Assembly: GCA_947846985.1 (NCBI GenBank)
Contig: CANTUZ010000014.1
Span: 3,830,374 to 3,894,373 of the forward strand
DNA from: Fratercula arctica
Lineage: Eukaryota > Chordata > Aves > Charadriiformes > Alcidae
Length of the DNA: 64,000 bases
Direction of reading: 5' to 3'
Both the position numbers and the translations under genes were made by a program. The notes below the pieces were generated by a model. The model was not told where the DNA came from, searched no databases, and saw only the letters and a program-made list of their open reading frames with translations. Position 1 is the stretch's first letter. Each line of letters begins with the position of its first letter. Positions 20,670 to 31,079 of the stretch are shown piece after piece.

Positions 20670-20860
20670 TATATGCTTTTATTAATTATTTCATTAATAT
20701 AAAATAACCCCAAAGTGGGATCAAACCCCAGTTTATTTCCCTCCCTCGCCCCCCCCCCCCCCAGTTTCCCAGCCCCCCACGGTCAGACACTGATGCCGCA
20801 ATGGGAAAAACAGACCCCGATTTTTCGCTCTAAATCTTCCCTGAACCGCCGTGCAAGAGC
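20670..20860. repeat. About 180-bp direct repeat, copy 1
   Basis: Shares AAGTGGGATCAAACCCCAGT, GCAATGGGAAAAACAGACCC and CCCGATTTTTCGCTCTAAATC with 22190-22360. Both copies are followed directly by TG/CA-rich sequence. Confidence 0.7.
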
Positions 20861-20979
20861 AGAAACGTTTGTTGTTCTTTTTTTCCCACCCCAAAATGAC
20901 TCAATCCCACCTCGTTTCGCCCCGTTTCCTTCGGCGCGGCTTGAAAAACCCCTAAAATCACCCCAAAATGCCCATGAGG

Positions 20980-21315
20980 GTGAGTACACGTGTACAGGTG
21001 AGTACATACGTGTATATACGTGCACATGGGGGTGACGATATGTGTATAGGTGGGCATATATGTGTGTTTATACGTGTACGCGTGTGCATGGGTGTGTTCA
21101 GCGTGTCCGTACGTGTCTGTATGTGCATAGGAGTAAGGATATACGCGCACACGTGCGGAGAGGTGAGTATATACGTGTGTATAGACACGCCTGTGCGCAT
21201 ACAGGTGTGTGGGCACGTCCATGTATGTGCGTGTGCGCGTTTATGAGTTTGCAGGCATGTATATACGCGTGTCTGCGTGTGCATACGTGTCCACGGCGTG
21301 TGGGCATGTGCCCAT
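20980..21315. repeat. Alternating purine-pyrimidine (TG/CA/TA) tract
   Basis: About 330 bases dominated by GTGTATACGTGTGCATGG-type sequence. Alternating purine-pyrimidine runs of this kind favour Z-DNA. No coding potential was seen despite long open frames. Confidence 0.75.
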
Positions 21316-21319
21316 ACAT

Positions 21320-22190
21320 CTGGAGACGTGGTGGGAGGAGGGACGGGGACGTGATGGGAGGAGGGACGGGGACGTGGTTGGAGGAGGGACGGGGACGTGA
21401 TGGGAGGAGGGACGGGGACGTGATGGGAGAAGGGATGGGGACGTGGTTGGAGAAGGGATGGGGACGTGGTTGGAGAAGGGATGGGGACGTGGTTGGAGAA
21501 GGGATGGGGACGTGATGGGAGAAGGGATGGGGACGTGATGGGAGAAGGGATGGGGACGTGATGGGAGAAGGGATGGGGACGTGATGGGAGAAGGGATGGG
21601 GACGTGATGGGAGAAGGGATGGGGACGTGATGGGAGAAGGGATGGGGACGTGATGGAGAAGGGATGGGGACGTGATGGGAGAAGGGATGGGGACGTGATG
21701 GTTGGAGAAGGGATGGGGACGTGATGGGAGAAGGGATGGGGACGTGGTTGGAGAAGGGATGGGGGACGTGATGGGAGAAGGGATGGGGACGTGGTTGGAG
21801 AAGGGATGGGGACGTGGTGGGAGAAGGGATGGGGACGTGGTGGGAGAAGGGATGGGGACGTGTGGGAGAAGGGATGGGGACGTGGTGGGAGAAGGGATGG
21901 GGACGTGGTGGGAGAAGGGATGGGGACGTGGTGGGAGAAGGGATGGGGACGTGGTGGGAGAAGGGATGGGGACGTGGGGAGAAGGATGGGACTGGTGGAG
22001 AAGGGATGGGGACGTGATGGGAGAAGGGATGGGGACGTGATGGGAGAAGGGATGGGGACGTGATGGGAGAAGGGATGGGGACGTGATGGGAGGAGGGATG
22101 GGGAAGGTGATGGGAGGAGGGATGGAGACATCGTTGGAGGGGGGATGGGGACGTGGTTGGAGAAGGGATGGGGACACGGGGGAGATCCGT
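21320..22190. repeat. 23-bp minisatellite, about 37 units
   Basis: Very regular units of GATGGGAGAAGGGATGGGGA with ACGT. GTGATGGG, GTGGTTGG and GTGGTGGG variants occur in blocks (higher-order pattern), with occasional one-base gains or losses. Same family as the zinc-finger introns but not inside any recognised gene here. Confidence 0.95.
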
Positions 22191-22365
22191 CTCCCCTTTC
22201 CAGAACTTCATCCGAGTATTTTATTACTATAAAACAAGCCCCGAAGTGGGATCAAACCCTGCTTTATTCCCCACACGATCTTCCAGCCCCCCGCGGCCGG
22301 ACGTTGATGCCGCCACAGGGAAGAGCAGACCCCGATTTTTGGGTCTAAATCTCCCTAAACCGGCA
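22190..22365. repeat. About 180-bp direct repeat, copy 2
   Basis: Second copy of the block at 20670-20860 (AAGTGGGATCAAACCCTGCT, GATGCCGCCACAGGGAAGAG, CCCGATTTTTGGGTCTAAATC). It is followed by GTGTGTGTGTGTGCCGTGTA, again TG-rich, to about 22515. Confidence 0.7.
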
Positions 22366-22559
22366 CCTGTGTGTGTGTGTGTGCCGTGTACACGCCTGTA
22401 CATGCCATTTACACGCCTGTGTGTGCCCAGGCGCGTGTGTCCGTCTGTGGACACACACGTGTGTGTACGCGCAGCTGCCCGTGTGCCCGGGGGGGGCGTC
22501 TGTGGGCACACGCGGGTCCGGAGGGGTCTATAGGGGCCCGCAGGCCCCATGGCGGCTTC

Positions 22560-22735
22560 AGCCCGCCTTCAACGGGGGTCCCCGCCGGCGGCCGCCATCT
22601 TGAGGCGCAGCGGCGCCGTAACGCAAGATGGCGGCGGCCTGTCCCGCCTCCCCCGCCGCCCTTTCCCAGCCCCGCCGGCTTCTCGCTTCCCCGAGACTCA
22701 CACGCCCGGCAGCTCCTCGCTCCCCGAGACTCACC
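22560..22735. repeat. Inverted match of 1311-1505
   Basis: Mirrors the sequence after the copy A exon, with ATGGCGGC and GCCGCCATCTTG blocks. A unit of about 40 bases carrying the donor (CCGAGACTCACAC) is duplicated at 22690-22735. Confidence 0.7.
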
Positions 22736-22818
22736 TCCGCGCCCAGCATGAGACCGCCGGGCACCGGGCGGGCAGCGGAGATAACGGGGGACGGCGCCAG
22801 GGCGCAGGGGGCCGCCAT
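22735..22818 (-). CDS. Short first coding exon (MAAPCAL...), gene unknown, copy B
   Basis: Minus-strand ATG at 22818 opens 28 codons (MAAPCALAPSP... ending LMLGAE) to a GTGAGTCT donor, phase 0. It is the diverged mirror of the exon at 1230-1310. It lies about 0.9 kb from the SH3BP5L start, head to head with it. Downstream on the minus strand, after the minisatellite and LTRs, lies the zinc-finger gene at 19035. Gene identity unknown. Confidence 0.45.
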
Positions 22819-22915
22819 GTTGTACGTCGGAAGGAGGAGGGCGGGCACTTCCGCTTCCGGTGGGGCCGGGCCGTGGGGGCGGTGTGGCGGAGCCGGAGGT
22901 AAACACAGGCCGCGG
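22819..22915. promoter_or_regulatory. CpG-rich bidirectional promoter (copy B) of SH3BP5L and the MAAP exon
   Basis: GC-rich block with CACTTCCGCTTCCGG (two ETS-type sites) between the minus-strand exon at 22818 and a probable untranslated + strand exon ending GCCGGAG/GTAAAC at about 22910. Matches the copy at 1095-1229 in reverse. No TATA box. Confidence 0.55.
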
Positions 22916-23039
22916 CCGGGCCTGGAGGGGTCTGAGGCGGGGGTCGGGGGTGGGGGGAGCTTTGTGGGGGGTCCAGGAGGTTGTGGAGGGCTTGGGGGGT
23001 GGAGGCGTGGGGTGTTGGAGCGGGGGGAGGCCGTGGGGG

Positions 23040-23415
23040 AGAGACATATAGGGGGACATGGAGGTATATAGGGGTCACTGGAGGGGTGGGGAACATATTG
23101 GGGGGGCACTGGAGGGATATGGGGGGGCATTGGAGGGTTATAGGGGTCACTGGAGGGATGTGGGGGGCATTGGGAGAGTGGGGGGCACTGGAGTGATTTA
23201 GGGGTCATTGGAGGGGTGGGGGGACCACTTGGGGGGGTATTTGAGGGATGTTGGGTTCGTTGGAGGGATGGGGGGCCATCTTCGGGGGGCATTTTGGGGA
23301 TGTAGGGGTCATTGGAGGGGTGGGGGGGCATGTGGGGGGTGCACTGTAGGGATGTAGGGGTCAATTGAGAGGTGAGGGGCATTGTAGGGGTGGGGGGGCA
23401 GCTCAGTGGGGGGAA
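23040..23415. repeat. Minisatellite (GGGGTCACTGGAGGGATGTGG type)
   Basis: Tandem 30-40 base units with GGGGTCATTGGAGGGGTGGG. Inverted counterpart of 730-1090. It lies in the presumed first intron of SH3BP5L. Confidence 0.75.
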
Positions 23416-23734
23416 ATAGCATTTGGGGGGGATATTGGGGGGGGGTCTAGGGAGAGGGATTTGAGGGGGGACTCACCTTTTCCTGGTTGTTTTCCAGCCC
23501 CCCCCCCCCCCATCCTGTCTCCGTCCATCCGGATCCTGCGTCATCGTCCCTGGGGGGGGACTCTGTCTCTGTTGGGGGTGGGGGGTGCCCCCCAACTCCC
23601 CTCCCCAAATGAAATAGGGCCCCTTGCTCTGCGCGGGGTGGGCCGGCGCTGAATGGCCCCCCTGCTAAGATGCTGGCCCCCCCCCTGAAGCGAAGCAGCA
23701 CCCGTCGTTACCCGCCTCGGGGGGGGACCCCGCC

Positions 23735-26700
23735 ATGGGGGACACGGAGGAGAGACTGGTTTGGGGGACAGAGGGAGGGGACGGACGTCGTACCCCCCCT
23801 GGCCAGTTGGGGGGGGGCGAAGATGAGGTGGGGGTGGCCGTTTCGGGGGGGGTGTGTGACAGCGAGGAGCCTAAGACCCCCCCAAAAGTGGTAGAAGAGG
23901 AAGAGGAGGAGGAGGAAGAGCTGGATCCCAGGATACAGGTGAGGAGTGGGTGCGGGAAGAGTCTCTTTTCCCAGTTCCCCCCCCCCCCCTTTTTTTTGGG
24001 GGGGGGGGAGGAGTTTTGGGGGTTTCTCACCCCACATCTGGCGTCTCCCCCAGGAGGAGCTGGAGCACCTCAACCAGGCCAATGAGGAGATCAACCGAGT
24101 GGAGCTCCAGTTGGACGTGAGCTGCTCCCAGTCCCTAACTGGGCCCCCAGTCCTTCATCCCTCCTCCTTAACTGGTCTCCCAGTCCTTTGTCCTCAGTCC
24201 CTAACTGGTCCCCCAGTTGTCTCCCAATCCTTAGCTGGTCCCCCAATCCTCATTCTCCAGTTGTCATCTTCCAGTCCTTAACTGGTCCCCCAGTCCTGGT
24301 CCCCTGGTCCCTAACTGGTTCCCCAGTCATTGTCTCCCAGTCCTTAACTGTGTTCTCCAGTCCTTAACTGGGTGCCCTGTGCTTAACTGGTCCCCCAGTC
24401 CTGGTCCCCTGGTCCTTAACTGGTTCCCCCGTCCTTGGTCCTCAGTCCCTAACTGGTTCCCCAGTTGTCATCTCCCAGTCAACTGGGTACCCCAGTCCTG
24501 GTCCCTTGGGTCCTTAGCTGGGTCCCCTGGTCCTTAACTGGTTCCCCAGTCCTTGTTCCTCAGTCCCTAACTGGTTCCCCAGTCATCGTCTCCCAGTCCT
24601 TAACTGGGTCCTCCAGTGCTTAACTGGGTCCCCAGTCCTTGTTCCCTGGTCCTTAACTGGTTCCCCCAGTCCTTAGCCGGTCCCCCAGTCCTTCACTAAC
24701 TGGGTCCCCAGCCCTTAACTGGTCCCCTAGTCCTTGTCCCCCTGGTCCTTAACTGAGTCCACAGTCCTTGTTCCCCCAGTCTTTTAACTGGTCCCCCAGT
24801 CTTTTTTCCCCATGTCCTTAACTGGGCCCCCTGGTCCTTAACTGATCCCCCAGACCTGGTCCCCCAGTCTGTAACTGGGTCCCCAGCCCTTAACTGGTCA
24901 CGCAGACCTGGTCTTCTGGTCCTTAACTGGGTCCCCTGGTCTTTAACTGGTTCCTCAGTCCTTTTTCGTTGGTCCTTAACTGGTTTCCCAGTCGTTGTCT
25001 CATGGTCCTTAACTGGTTCCCCAGTCGTTGTCCCCCAGCCCTTAACTGGTCCCCTGGTCCTTAACTGGGTCCCCCAGTCCTTAACTGGGTTGCGCATCCC
25101 ATAACTGGTCCCCTAGTCCTTGTTCCCAGCCCTTAACTGGTCCCTGTTGGCTTGTACCCTTGATGGGATGGTTGGGGAGCCAAACCCCGCTGCTGGGTGG
25201 CCTCCCTGGGTGACAGGGGGACCCAGGGACACCCCGTCCTTTGTTCCCAGGACGCCCGCACCGCTTATCGCCGCATCCTTTCCGAATCCGCCCGGAAACT
25301 CAACGCCCAGGGCTCCCAGTTGGGCAACTGCATCGAGAAAGCTCGACCTTACTACGAAGCCCGTCGCCTGGCCAAGGAGGTAACCGAGCACCCTAAAGGT
25401 GCAGAATAATGGGGTGGGGGGGCCTTTCCCCCCCCCCCCCCCCGATGTCATAACCCATTTTTCCCCCCCCCCGCTCGCAGGCACAGCAGGAGACGCAGAA
25501 AGCGGCGCTGAGGTACGAGCGAGCCGTCAGCATGCACAACGCCGCCCGCGAGATGGTTTTCGTGGCCGAGCAAGGGGTGATGGCCGACAAGAACCGCTTG
25601 GATCCCACCTGGCAGGAGATGCTCAACCACGCGACCTGCAAAGTACGGGGCGGGGGAGCATTTCACCCCTTGGAGGGGGGTTGTTTTTTGAGCACCCCCC
25701 CCAATTTATTGGCGTTTAGAGCATTAATTCTAGCAGCCGATAACCCCTCGCCACCCGGGAAGGGGAATCGGGGACCAAGGCGGCAACCGGAGGGTTGGAA
25801 TATAAAGAGATTTAATACAATAACACTAAATAATTCATATTAATAATTATTATTGGTTCGTTAAGAGGCTTCATTAGCGGCCTCGCCCACCCAGCCGCTC
25901 GCTGCCAACACCCAAAGGGGCAGAAAACTCAGTAGCCCAACAGCAAACGGCCCCCCCAGACCCCCCCACTCTATTTACACACACACCCCCCAAAGCATTT
26001 TAGGGGTGCACCGAGGAGGGGTTTTGATCAAGGGGCTTCGTTAGCAGCTTCGTTAGCGGCTTCGCCCACCCAGCCGCTCGCTGCCAACACCCAACGGGGC
26101 AGCAAAGCTCAGTAACCCAACGGCCAACGGCCCCCCCCAGCTTTATTCCCCCCCCCCCAAGTGTTTAAGGGTGCACCGAGAAGAACTAATATTGATCCCA
26201 ATACCGATATAAAATATCCGTGGATTATATTCAGCTCATTCTACCAGTGGGAAGTTGGGGGCTCCCGGCAAATGTCGGACTTGGGGAGGAAGGGAAGGGC
26301 TCAGGGCATGAAATCTGGCGGATGGAAGAGGAGAAACTCCCATTTTTCTCCGCAAAACTGTGAATTTATATAGAATGGGACGTTTGTGGTGTGAAATAAC
26401 CCTGTTGGTGGCTTGGGTGGAGTGTCCGGGTCTCGCTTCTCCTTGTCCCTGCACTCGGTGAGCTCGAAAATACCCAAAACTTGAAACCCGCGCCCCAGAG
26501 CTGGCTCTAAAATCGATATTTTCCCCAAATTTAGACTAAAAATGTCATTTTTCCCCAAGCGCGCAGTGGGTTTTCTTACCGAAAAGTCAAATTCTTGGAA
26601 GAGTTTGAGCCTGGGTGGCTCAAACCAGGACGGAGGGTAGGATGGGACCCGGGAGGAGGTTGGGGACGATGGGGACGTGGAGGGGGGGGGGAATGCATTT

Positions 26701-27524
26701 TTGAGGGGGTTTTTGGGGTGTCCCCAGGTGAACGAGGCGGAGGAAGAGCGACTTCGTAGCGAGCGGGAGCATCAACGCGTCACCCAACTGTGTCAACAAG
26801 CCGAGGCCAAGGTCCAAGCCCTCCAAAAATCCCTCAAACGCGTCATCGTCAAGAGCAAACCGTATTTCGAGCTGAAAGCCCAGTTCAACCAGATCCTGGA
26901 GGTACTGGGAAGGGGGCGGGGGGGATGCGGTTGTACTGGTTTTTCACTCCTCTGGGGTTGGCGAGGGGCGCGGGGAGCCTGTTTTTGGGGTGGATCCTCC
27001 TGCTCTCTGCCCGTTTTGGGGATGAGGTGGATGAAAGGCGGTTGGGTGGGGTTTGGAAAGGGATTTTGGGATGCTGAGGTGACCCTGGCGGCTGCTGTCA
27101 CCTCCTCCAGGAGCACAAGGCCAAGGTGACGGCGCTGGAGAGGTTGGTGTCCCAAGCCAAGACGCGGTATTCGGTGGCCCTGCGCAACCTGGAGCAGATC
27201 AGCGAACAAATCCACGCTCGTCGCCTCCAGCGCCTCATCGTCCGTCGCGCTTCGCCGGTGGGAGCCGAAGCGAGTCCTCAACACGCCGGTACCGAGGTCG
27301 GGGGGACAGGAGGGACGCATTTGGGGACCGAATGCCCCCCGGGTGACACCCTTTCGGTGCTCAGCCTTCAAACCATCGCCTCCGACCTGCAGAAGTTCGA
27401 CTCAGTCGAACATTTATTGGGTTTGTCGGACGCTACCAGCCTCAACAGCGAGGAACTGGAGGAACGGGAGCAACGCCGGGGGGGGCAGGGGCATTTCAAA
27501 CATCACCGAAGCATCAGCCTTTAA
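23735..27524 (+). CDS. SH3BP5L: SH3BP5-like protein (Rab11 guanine exchange factor family)
   Basis: Six coding exons join in phase: 23735-23938, 24054-24116, 25251-25379, 25481-25642, 26728-26901 and 27111-27524, giving 381 aa (the human protein is about 390). The N-terminus is variable and ends in an acidic run followed by LDPRIQEELEHLNQANEEIN. The conserved coiled-coil core follows, with ARPYYEARRLAKE, AQQETQKAALRYERAV, NRLDPTWQEMLNHATCK, KPYFELKAQFNQILE and RYSVALRNLEQISEQIHARR, and the protein ends HHRSISL. The family folds as a V-shaped coiled coil that activates Rab11 on recycling endosomes; SH3BP5 also binds BTK and JNK. All borders are GT/AG. Introns carry a 1-kb minisatellite and an LTR-like insertion. 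The ATG at 23735 is in a CCGCC context; the first exon is probably untranslated, near 22850-22910. Confidence 0.95.
24120..25150. repeat. Minisatellite in SH3BP5L intron, about 30-bp unit
   Basis: About 1 kb of units such as CCTTAACTGGTCCCCCAGT and CCCTGGTCCTTAACTGGTTC. It makes up nearly all of the intron between coding exons 2 and 3 and starts almost at the donor site. Confidence 0.9.
25715..26480 (-). mobile_element. LTR-like insertion in SH3BP5L intron
   Basis: Read on the minus strand the left part ends in ATTAAATCTCTTTATATTCC with CGGTTGCCGCCTTGG and TTATCGGCTGCTAGAATTA, which resembles the R-U5 end of an avian ERV LTR. At 25865-26175 two tandem copies of about 170 bases carry GCGGCCTCGCCCACCCAGCC and TTAGGGGTGCACCGAGGAG. 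Family not identified. Confidence 0.45.
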
Positions 27525-27735
27525 CCCCCCCTCCCCCTATAACCCCCCCCCCCCAGCTGGCTTTTTACCCCCCCCCACCAGGGGAACCCCAAAAGCCAAC
27601 AGGGTCTGTCGTGCTGCGGTGGGGTGGGTCGGAGCTGCTGGGGTGACGCTTTACAGCCCCTCGTTGAGGGGGGGGGGGGGGGGGCAAAACTTTGCGGGGG
27701 CGGGGGGGGTTGTTGGGGTTGGAACCCCACCCTTG
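27525..27735. other. SH3BP5L 3' region
   Basis: C- and G-run rich sequence directly after the stop codon. No canonical AATAAA was found on the + strand up to about 28600, so the polyadenylation site is not assigned. Confidence 0.4.
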
Positions 27736-27739
27736 GAAT

Positions 27740-28095
27740 TCGGTGGATGAAGTTGGGGGGGGGGCCGTTGGGTTACTGAGCTTTGCTGCCCCGTTGGGTG
27801 TTGGCAGCGAGCGGCTGGGTGGGCGAAGCCGCTAACGAAGCTGCTAACGAAGCCCCTCGATCAAAACCCCTCCTCGGTGCACCCCTAAAACGCTTTGGGG
27901 GGTGTGTGTGTAAATAGAGTGGGGGGGTCTGGGGGGGCCGTTTGCTGTTGGGCTACTGAGTTTTCTGCCCCGTTGGGTGTTGGCAGCGAGCGGCTGGGTG
28001 GGCGAAGCCGCTAATGAAGCCTCTTAACGAACCTGCCCCCCCTCGGTGCACCCCTAAAATGCTTTGGGGGGGGGAGGATAGGGGGGACCGTGCCT
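27740..28095. repeat. Two tandem ~180-bp units, inverted match of the intron insertion
   Basis: Carries GTTGGCAGCGAGCGGCTGGG, GGGCGAAGCCGCTAACGAAG and CTCGGTGCACCCCTAAAACG. These are the reverse complement of the tandem units at 25865-26175, so the last two introns and last exons of SH3BP5L are bracketed by an inverted repeat. Confidence 0.8.
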
Positions 28096-28099
28096 GATT

Positions 28100-28845
28100 T
28101 GGGGGGGGGGGGACAACATCCCCCTGCCCCCCGCCTCCCCCCTTCCCCTTCATCCCCCTCCTCCCAAATTCCACGTGGTTATTTGGGGTTATTTTCCCCC
28201 TTTTCCAGCAAAAGGCGAGGCTGAAGCTGAATTGCACTAACAAAAGGCGGGGGGGGGGGGGGAACATCCCCCCACAACCATTTTGGGGTCGGGGGGGGGG
28301 GCACGCGGGGGCTGTGATGAAAACCCTGCCGGTTTGAGGCAGCCCCGGGGGCTCTTGGAGTGTATTTTTTGGTGAGTAAAATTGATTTCCTTCCCCCTCC
28401 CTGTGGTTTTATTCGCTTGGTTGCACCCCAGAATTTCCGCTCCCCCCCCCCAATATTCTGCGGGGGGGTGTGAAATAATGGCTTCGGGAATGGGATGAAG
28501 TCTTGAAATTCCCTTTTAATTCCCCCAAACGCTGATTTTCATCAGTTTAATTTGCCCATTTACTTGATTTTTAAAGAATACAGATTTCCATCGGGGAGGG
28601 GGGGTTGTGTTTTTGGGGGAAGATCTGGGTATTTTGGGGGGGGGGGGGGGGGGGGGGGGGCAGCGGGAAAGGAGATGCCCCCACCCCACCCCCCCTGGCT
28701 TTTCCCCTTGGGTTTCAGAGCCAGCTTGGAAAATGGGAAAATTTGGGGGAAATTAGGGGAAAACGGGGAGGGTTCAAGGCCTGAATTTAGCTCGGGGAGG
28801 GGGCCCAGGAAAGTGGGGACACTCCCCCCCACCCCCGCCATGTGG
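28100..28845. other. Intergenic, homopolymer-rich, no gene seen
   Basis: Contains a G run of more than 20 bases near 28640-28662 and an AT-richer stretch at 28480-28590. No exon-like frame. Confidence 0.5.
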
Positions 28846-28849
28846 GGTT

Positions 28850-29300
28850 CGTGGCTGGGCTGGGGGGGGACACTGGTGGCTCCCCGAGGGATGTGGGGGG
28901 CCCATTGGTGCCCTCCCCCCGCCCCAAAAAGCAGTGGGGTGGGGTGACATCGCCCCACGGGGGGGGGGGTGTCCCATCTCTGTGTCCCCCCACCCTGAAA
29001 CAGGGGGGTGTCCACCACCCCGAAGGGATTTGGGGGTCCCACTGCTGCCCCCCCACCCCAAAACACAGTGGCGTGGGGTCCCTGTCACCCCAAGGGACTT
29101 GGGGGGGTCCCATCGCTGCCCCCCCACCCTGAAACCCCAAAGGGATTTGGGGGTCCCATCGCTGCCCCCCCACCCCAAAACAGGGTTGGTGGGGTGGCCA
29201 TCACCACCAAGGGATGGGGGGGTCCCATCTCTGCGCCCCCCACCCTGAAACCCCAAGGAATGTGGGGGGGTCCCACCACTGCCCCCCCCCCAACACTTTC
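28850..29300. repeat. Minisatellite, about 45-65 bp unit
   Basis: Repeats of GGGATTTGGGGGTCCCATCG, CTGCCCCCCCACCC and CAAAAC with CACCAAGGGA variants, about eight units. Confidence 0.8.
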
Positions 29301-29489
29301 TGGGGGGGTCATGGATGATGCCACCCCCCATCACCCCCATCCCCAAGTCCCAAATCTCTTTCCTCCCTCCCTCCCTCCACCTCCATTTCTGGGGGGTCAG
29401 ACCCCCATTTTTTGGGTGCCCCCTCCCCCCCCAAAAAAATAAAAGGGGAGGTGCCCTCCCTTTTTTAAGGCTCCCTGTGTTTTGGAGCT

Positions 29490-30050
29490 GGTTTTTAAGA
29501 GCATCTGTGGGGTGATTGCGCTCGGATTTTCCCGCTGGATGGAGCAGCGGCCGCCATCCTTCTCCTTCCCAGTTGGATGATGGAGCTGTTGAGTGACCAA
29601 ACTGGGACGGTCCCGGCAATTCTTCCCGCAAACTGGGCAGGGATACGGTTTCTCTCCCCTATGGGTCCATCGACGCCGTCGGAGATTTGAGCTTTTCCCG
29701 AAGCTTTTCCCACAAACCAGATGCTCAGAGGGATGTTTTTCCATATGGAGCCATTGATGGATAATGAGGACGGATCGAATTCCAAAGCTTTTTCTGCATT
29801 CTCCGTGTTTATACGGTTGTAATCCCAAATGTCGGATTAAACTGGAGCTCACCTGGAATTTTTTCCCACCTTCTGAACACTTTTAGGGATTCTCATCGGT
29901 GGGGAATCACTTATGGATGAGGAGATTGGAGATTTGAACAAAGCTTTTCCCATGTTCCGGATATTTATAAGGTTTTTCTCCCGGATGTTGGCCTTGATGG
30001 ATGAGATGGGATCGTTCGTTAAAGGATTTTCTGCAAAAAGAGCAGGAAAA
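29490..30050 (-). pseudogene. Zinc-finger pseudogene
   Basis: On the minus strand, degenerate finger units can be read across frames: HLVCGKSFGKSSNLRRRR, PYPCPVCGKNCRDRPSLV, HGECRKSFGIRSVLIIHQ and, further upstream at about 29890-30045, ESFNERSHL-like and EKPYKYPEHGKSFVQISNLL. Cysteine or histidine positions are missing in several units (RRRRWTH, RDRPSLVTQQ) and stops and frameshifts separate them. The linkers are of HTGEKPY type. No intact start or spliceable model was found. Confidence 0.7.
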
Positions 30051-30054
30051 GGGA

Positions 30055-30790
30055 AAAGCATCTCTGGTACTGGGAAAACAGCCCTAGGACTGGGAAAAGC
30101 ATCCCTGGAACTTGGAAAAACATTCCTGGGACTGGGAAAAGCATCCCCAGGACCAGGAAAAGCATCTCTGGGACCCAGCGGGAGAGCTCTGGGACCGAGC
30201 CGAGCTTCCTGGGACCGGGAAAAGCATCTCTGGGACTGGGAAAACAGCCCTAGGGCCAGGAAAAGCATCTCTGAAACTGGGAAAAGCATTCCTGGGACAG
30301 GGAGAACTATCTTTGGGACCCAGTGGGAGAGCTCCGGGACCGAACTGAGCTTCCTGGGACTGGGAAAAGCATCTCCGGGACTGGGAGAATCTTCTTCAGT
30401 ACCAGGAAAAGCATCTGCAGCACCGGGAAAACAGCCCTAGGACCAGGAACATCATCCCCGGTACCGAAAAAGCATCTCCAGGACCGGAAAAAGCATCTCT
30501 GGGACCCAGCAGGAGAGCTCTGGGACCAGCCGAGCTTCCCGGGACTGGGAAAAGCATCCCTGGGATCGAACCGAGCATCCCGGTACTGGGAAAACATCTC
30601 TTGGGACTGGGAAAAGCATCTCCGGGACCCAGCGGGAGAGCTCCGGGAGCGGGCCGAGCTTCCCGGCACCAGGTAAAGCATCTCCGGTACCGGGAAAAAC
30701 ATTCCTGGGACTGGGAAAAGCATCTCTGGGACCGGGAAAACAGCCCTAGGATCGGGAAAAGCACCCCCGGTACCCGCCCGGGGACATCCC
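30055..30790. repeat. Minisatellite, about 27-30 bp unit (GGGAAAAGCATCTCTGGGAC)
   Basis: About 25 units of GGGACTGGGAAAAGCATCCC and GGAAAACAGCCCTAGGACC. Longer period units with CAGCGGGAGAGCTC recur about every 130-170 bases, so there is a higher-order repeat. It lies immediately 5' of the zinc-finger pseudogene, as the minisatellites do in the other zinc-finger genes. Confidence 0.9.
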
Positions 30791-30844
30791 CGGGACCGGG
30801 CGGAGCTTCCCCGGCGCCTTCCCCCGGTACCTGCCGGCTCCGAC

Positions 30845-30915
30845 CTTCCTCCTCTTCCTCCTCCTCCTCCTCCTCCTCCTCCTCCTCCTCCTCCTCCTCC
30901 TCCTCTTCCTCCCGG
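30845..30915. repeat. (TCC)n trinucleotide tract
   Basis: About 23 nearly pure TCC/CTC triplets (polypurine on the minus strand), interrupted by CTTCC. On the minus strand it reads as a glutamate run in an open frame that I do not accept as a gene. Confidence 0.9.
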
Positions 30916-31079
30916 CTGGGGCAGCCCTTTCCTGTGTCCTCCCACACCGACCCGGGCTGCAACAGGCACCGGGAACCGGGAAAACAGGGACCCCCGGGGG
31001 ATAACACACGAATATTTTTCCCATTTTTCCACGGAAACACCGAATTTCCTGCGGGGATTATTTTACGCGAGCGTTAAAA

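Noticed and set aside
20958..22211. A 417-codon minus-strand frame of HPFSHHVPIPSP repeats
   Set aside because: Translation of the 23-bp minisatellite and TG-rich tract; no gene features.
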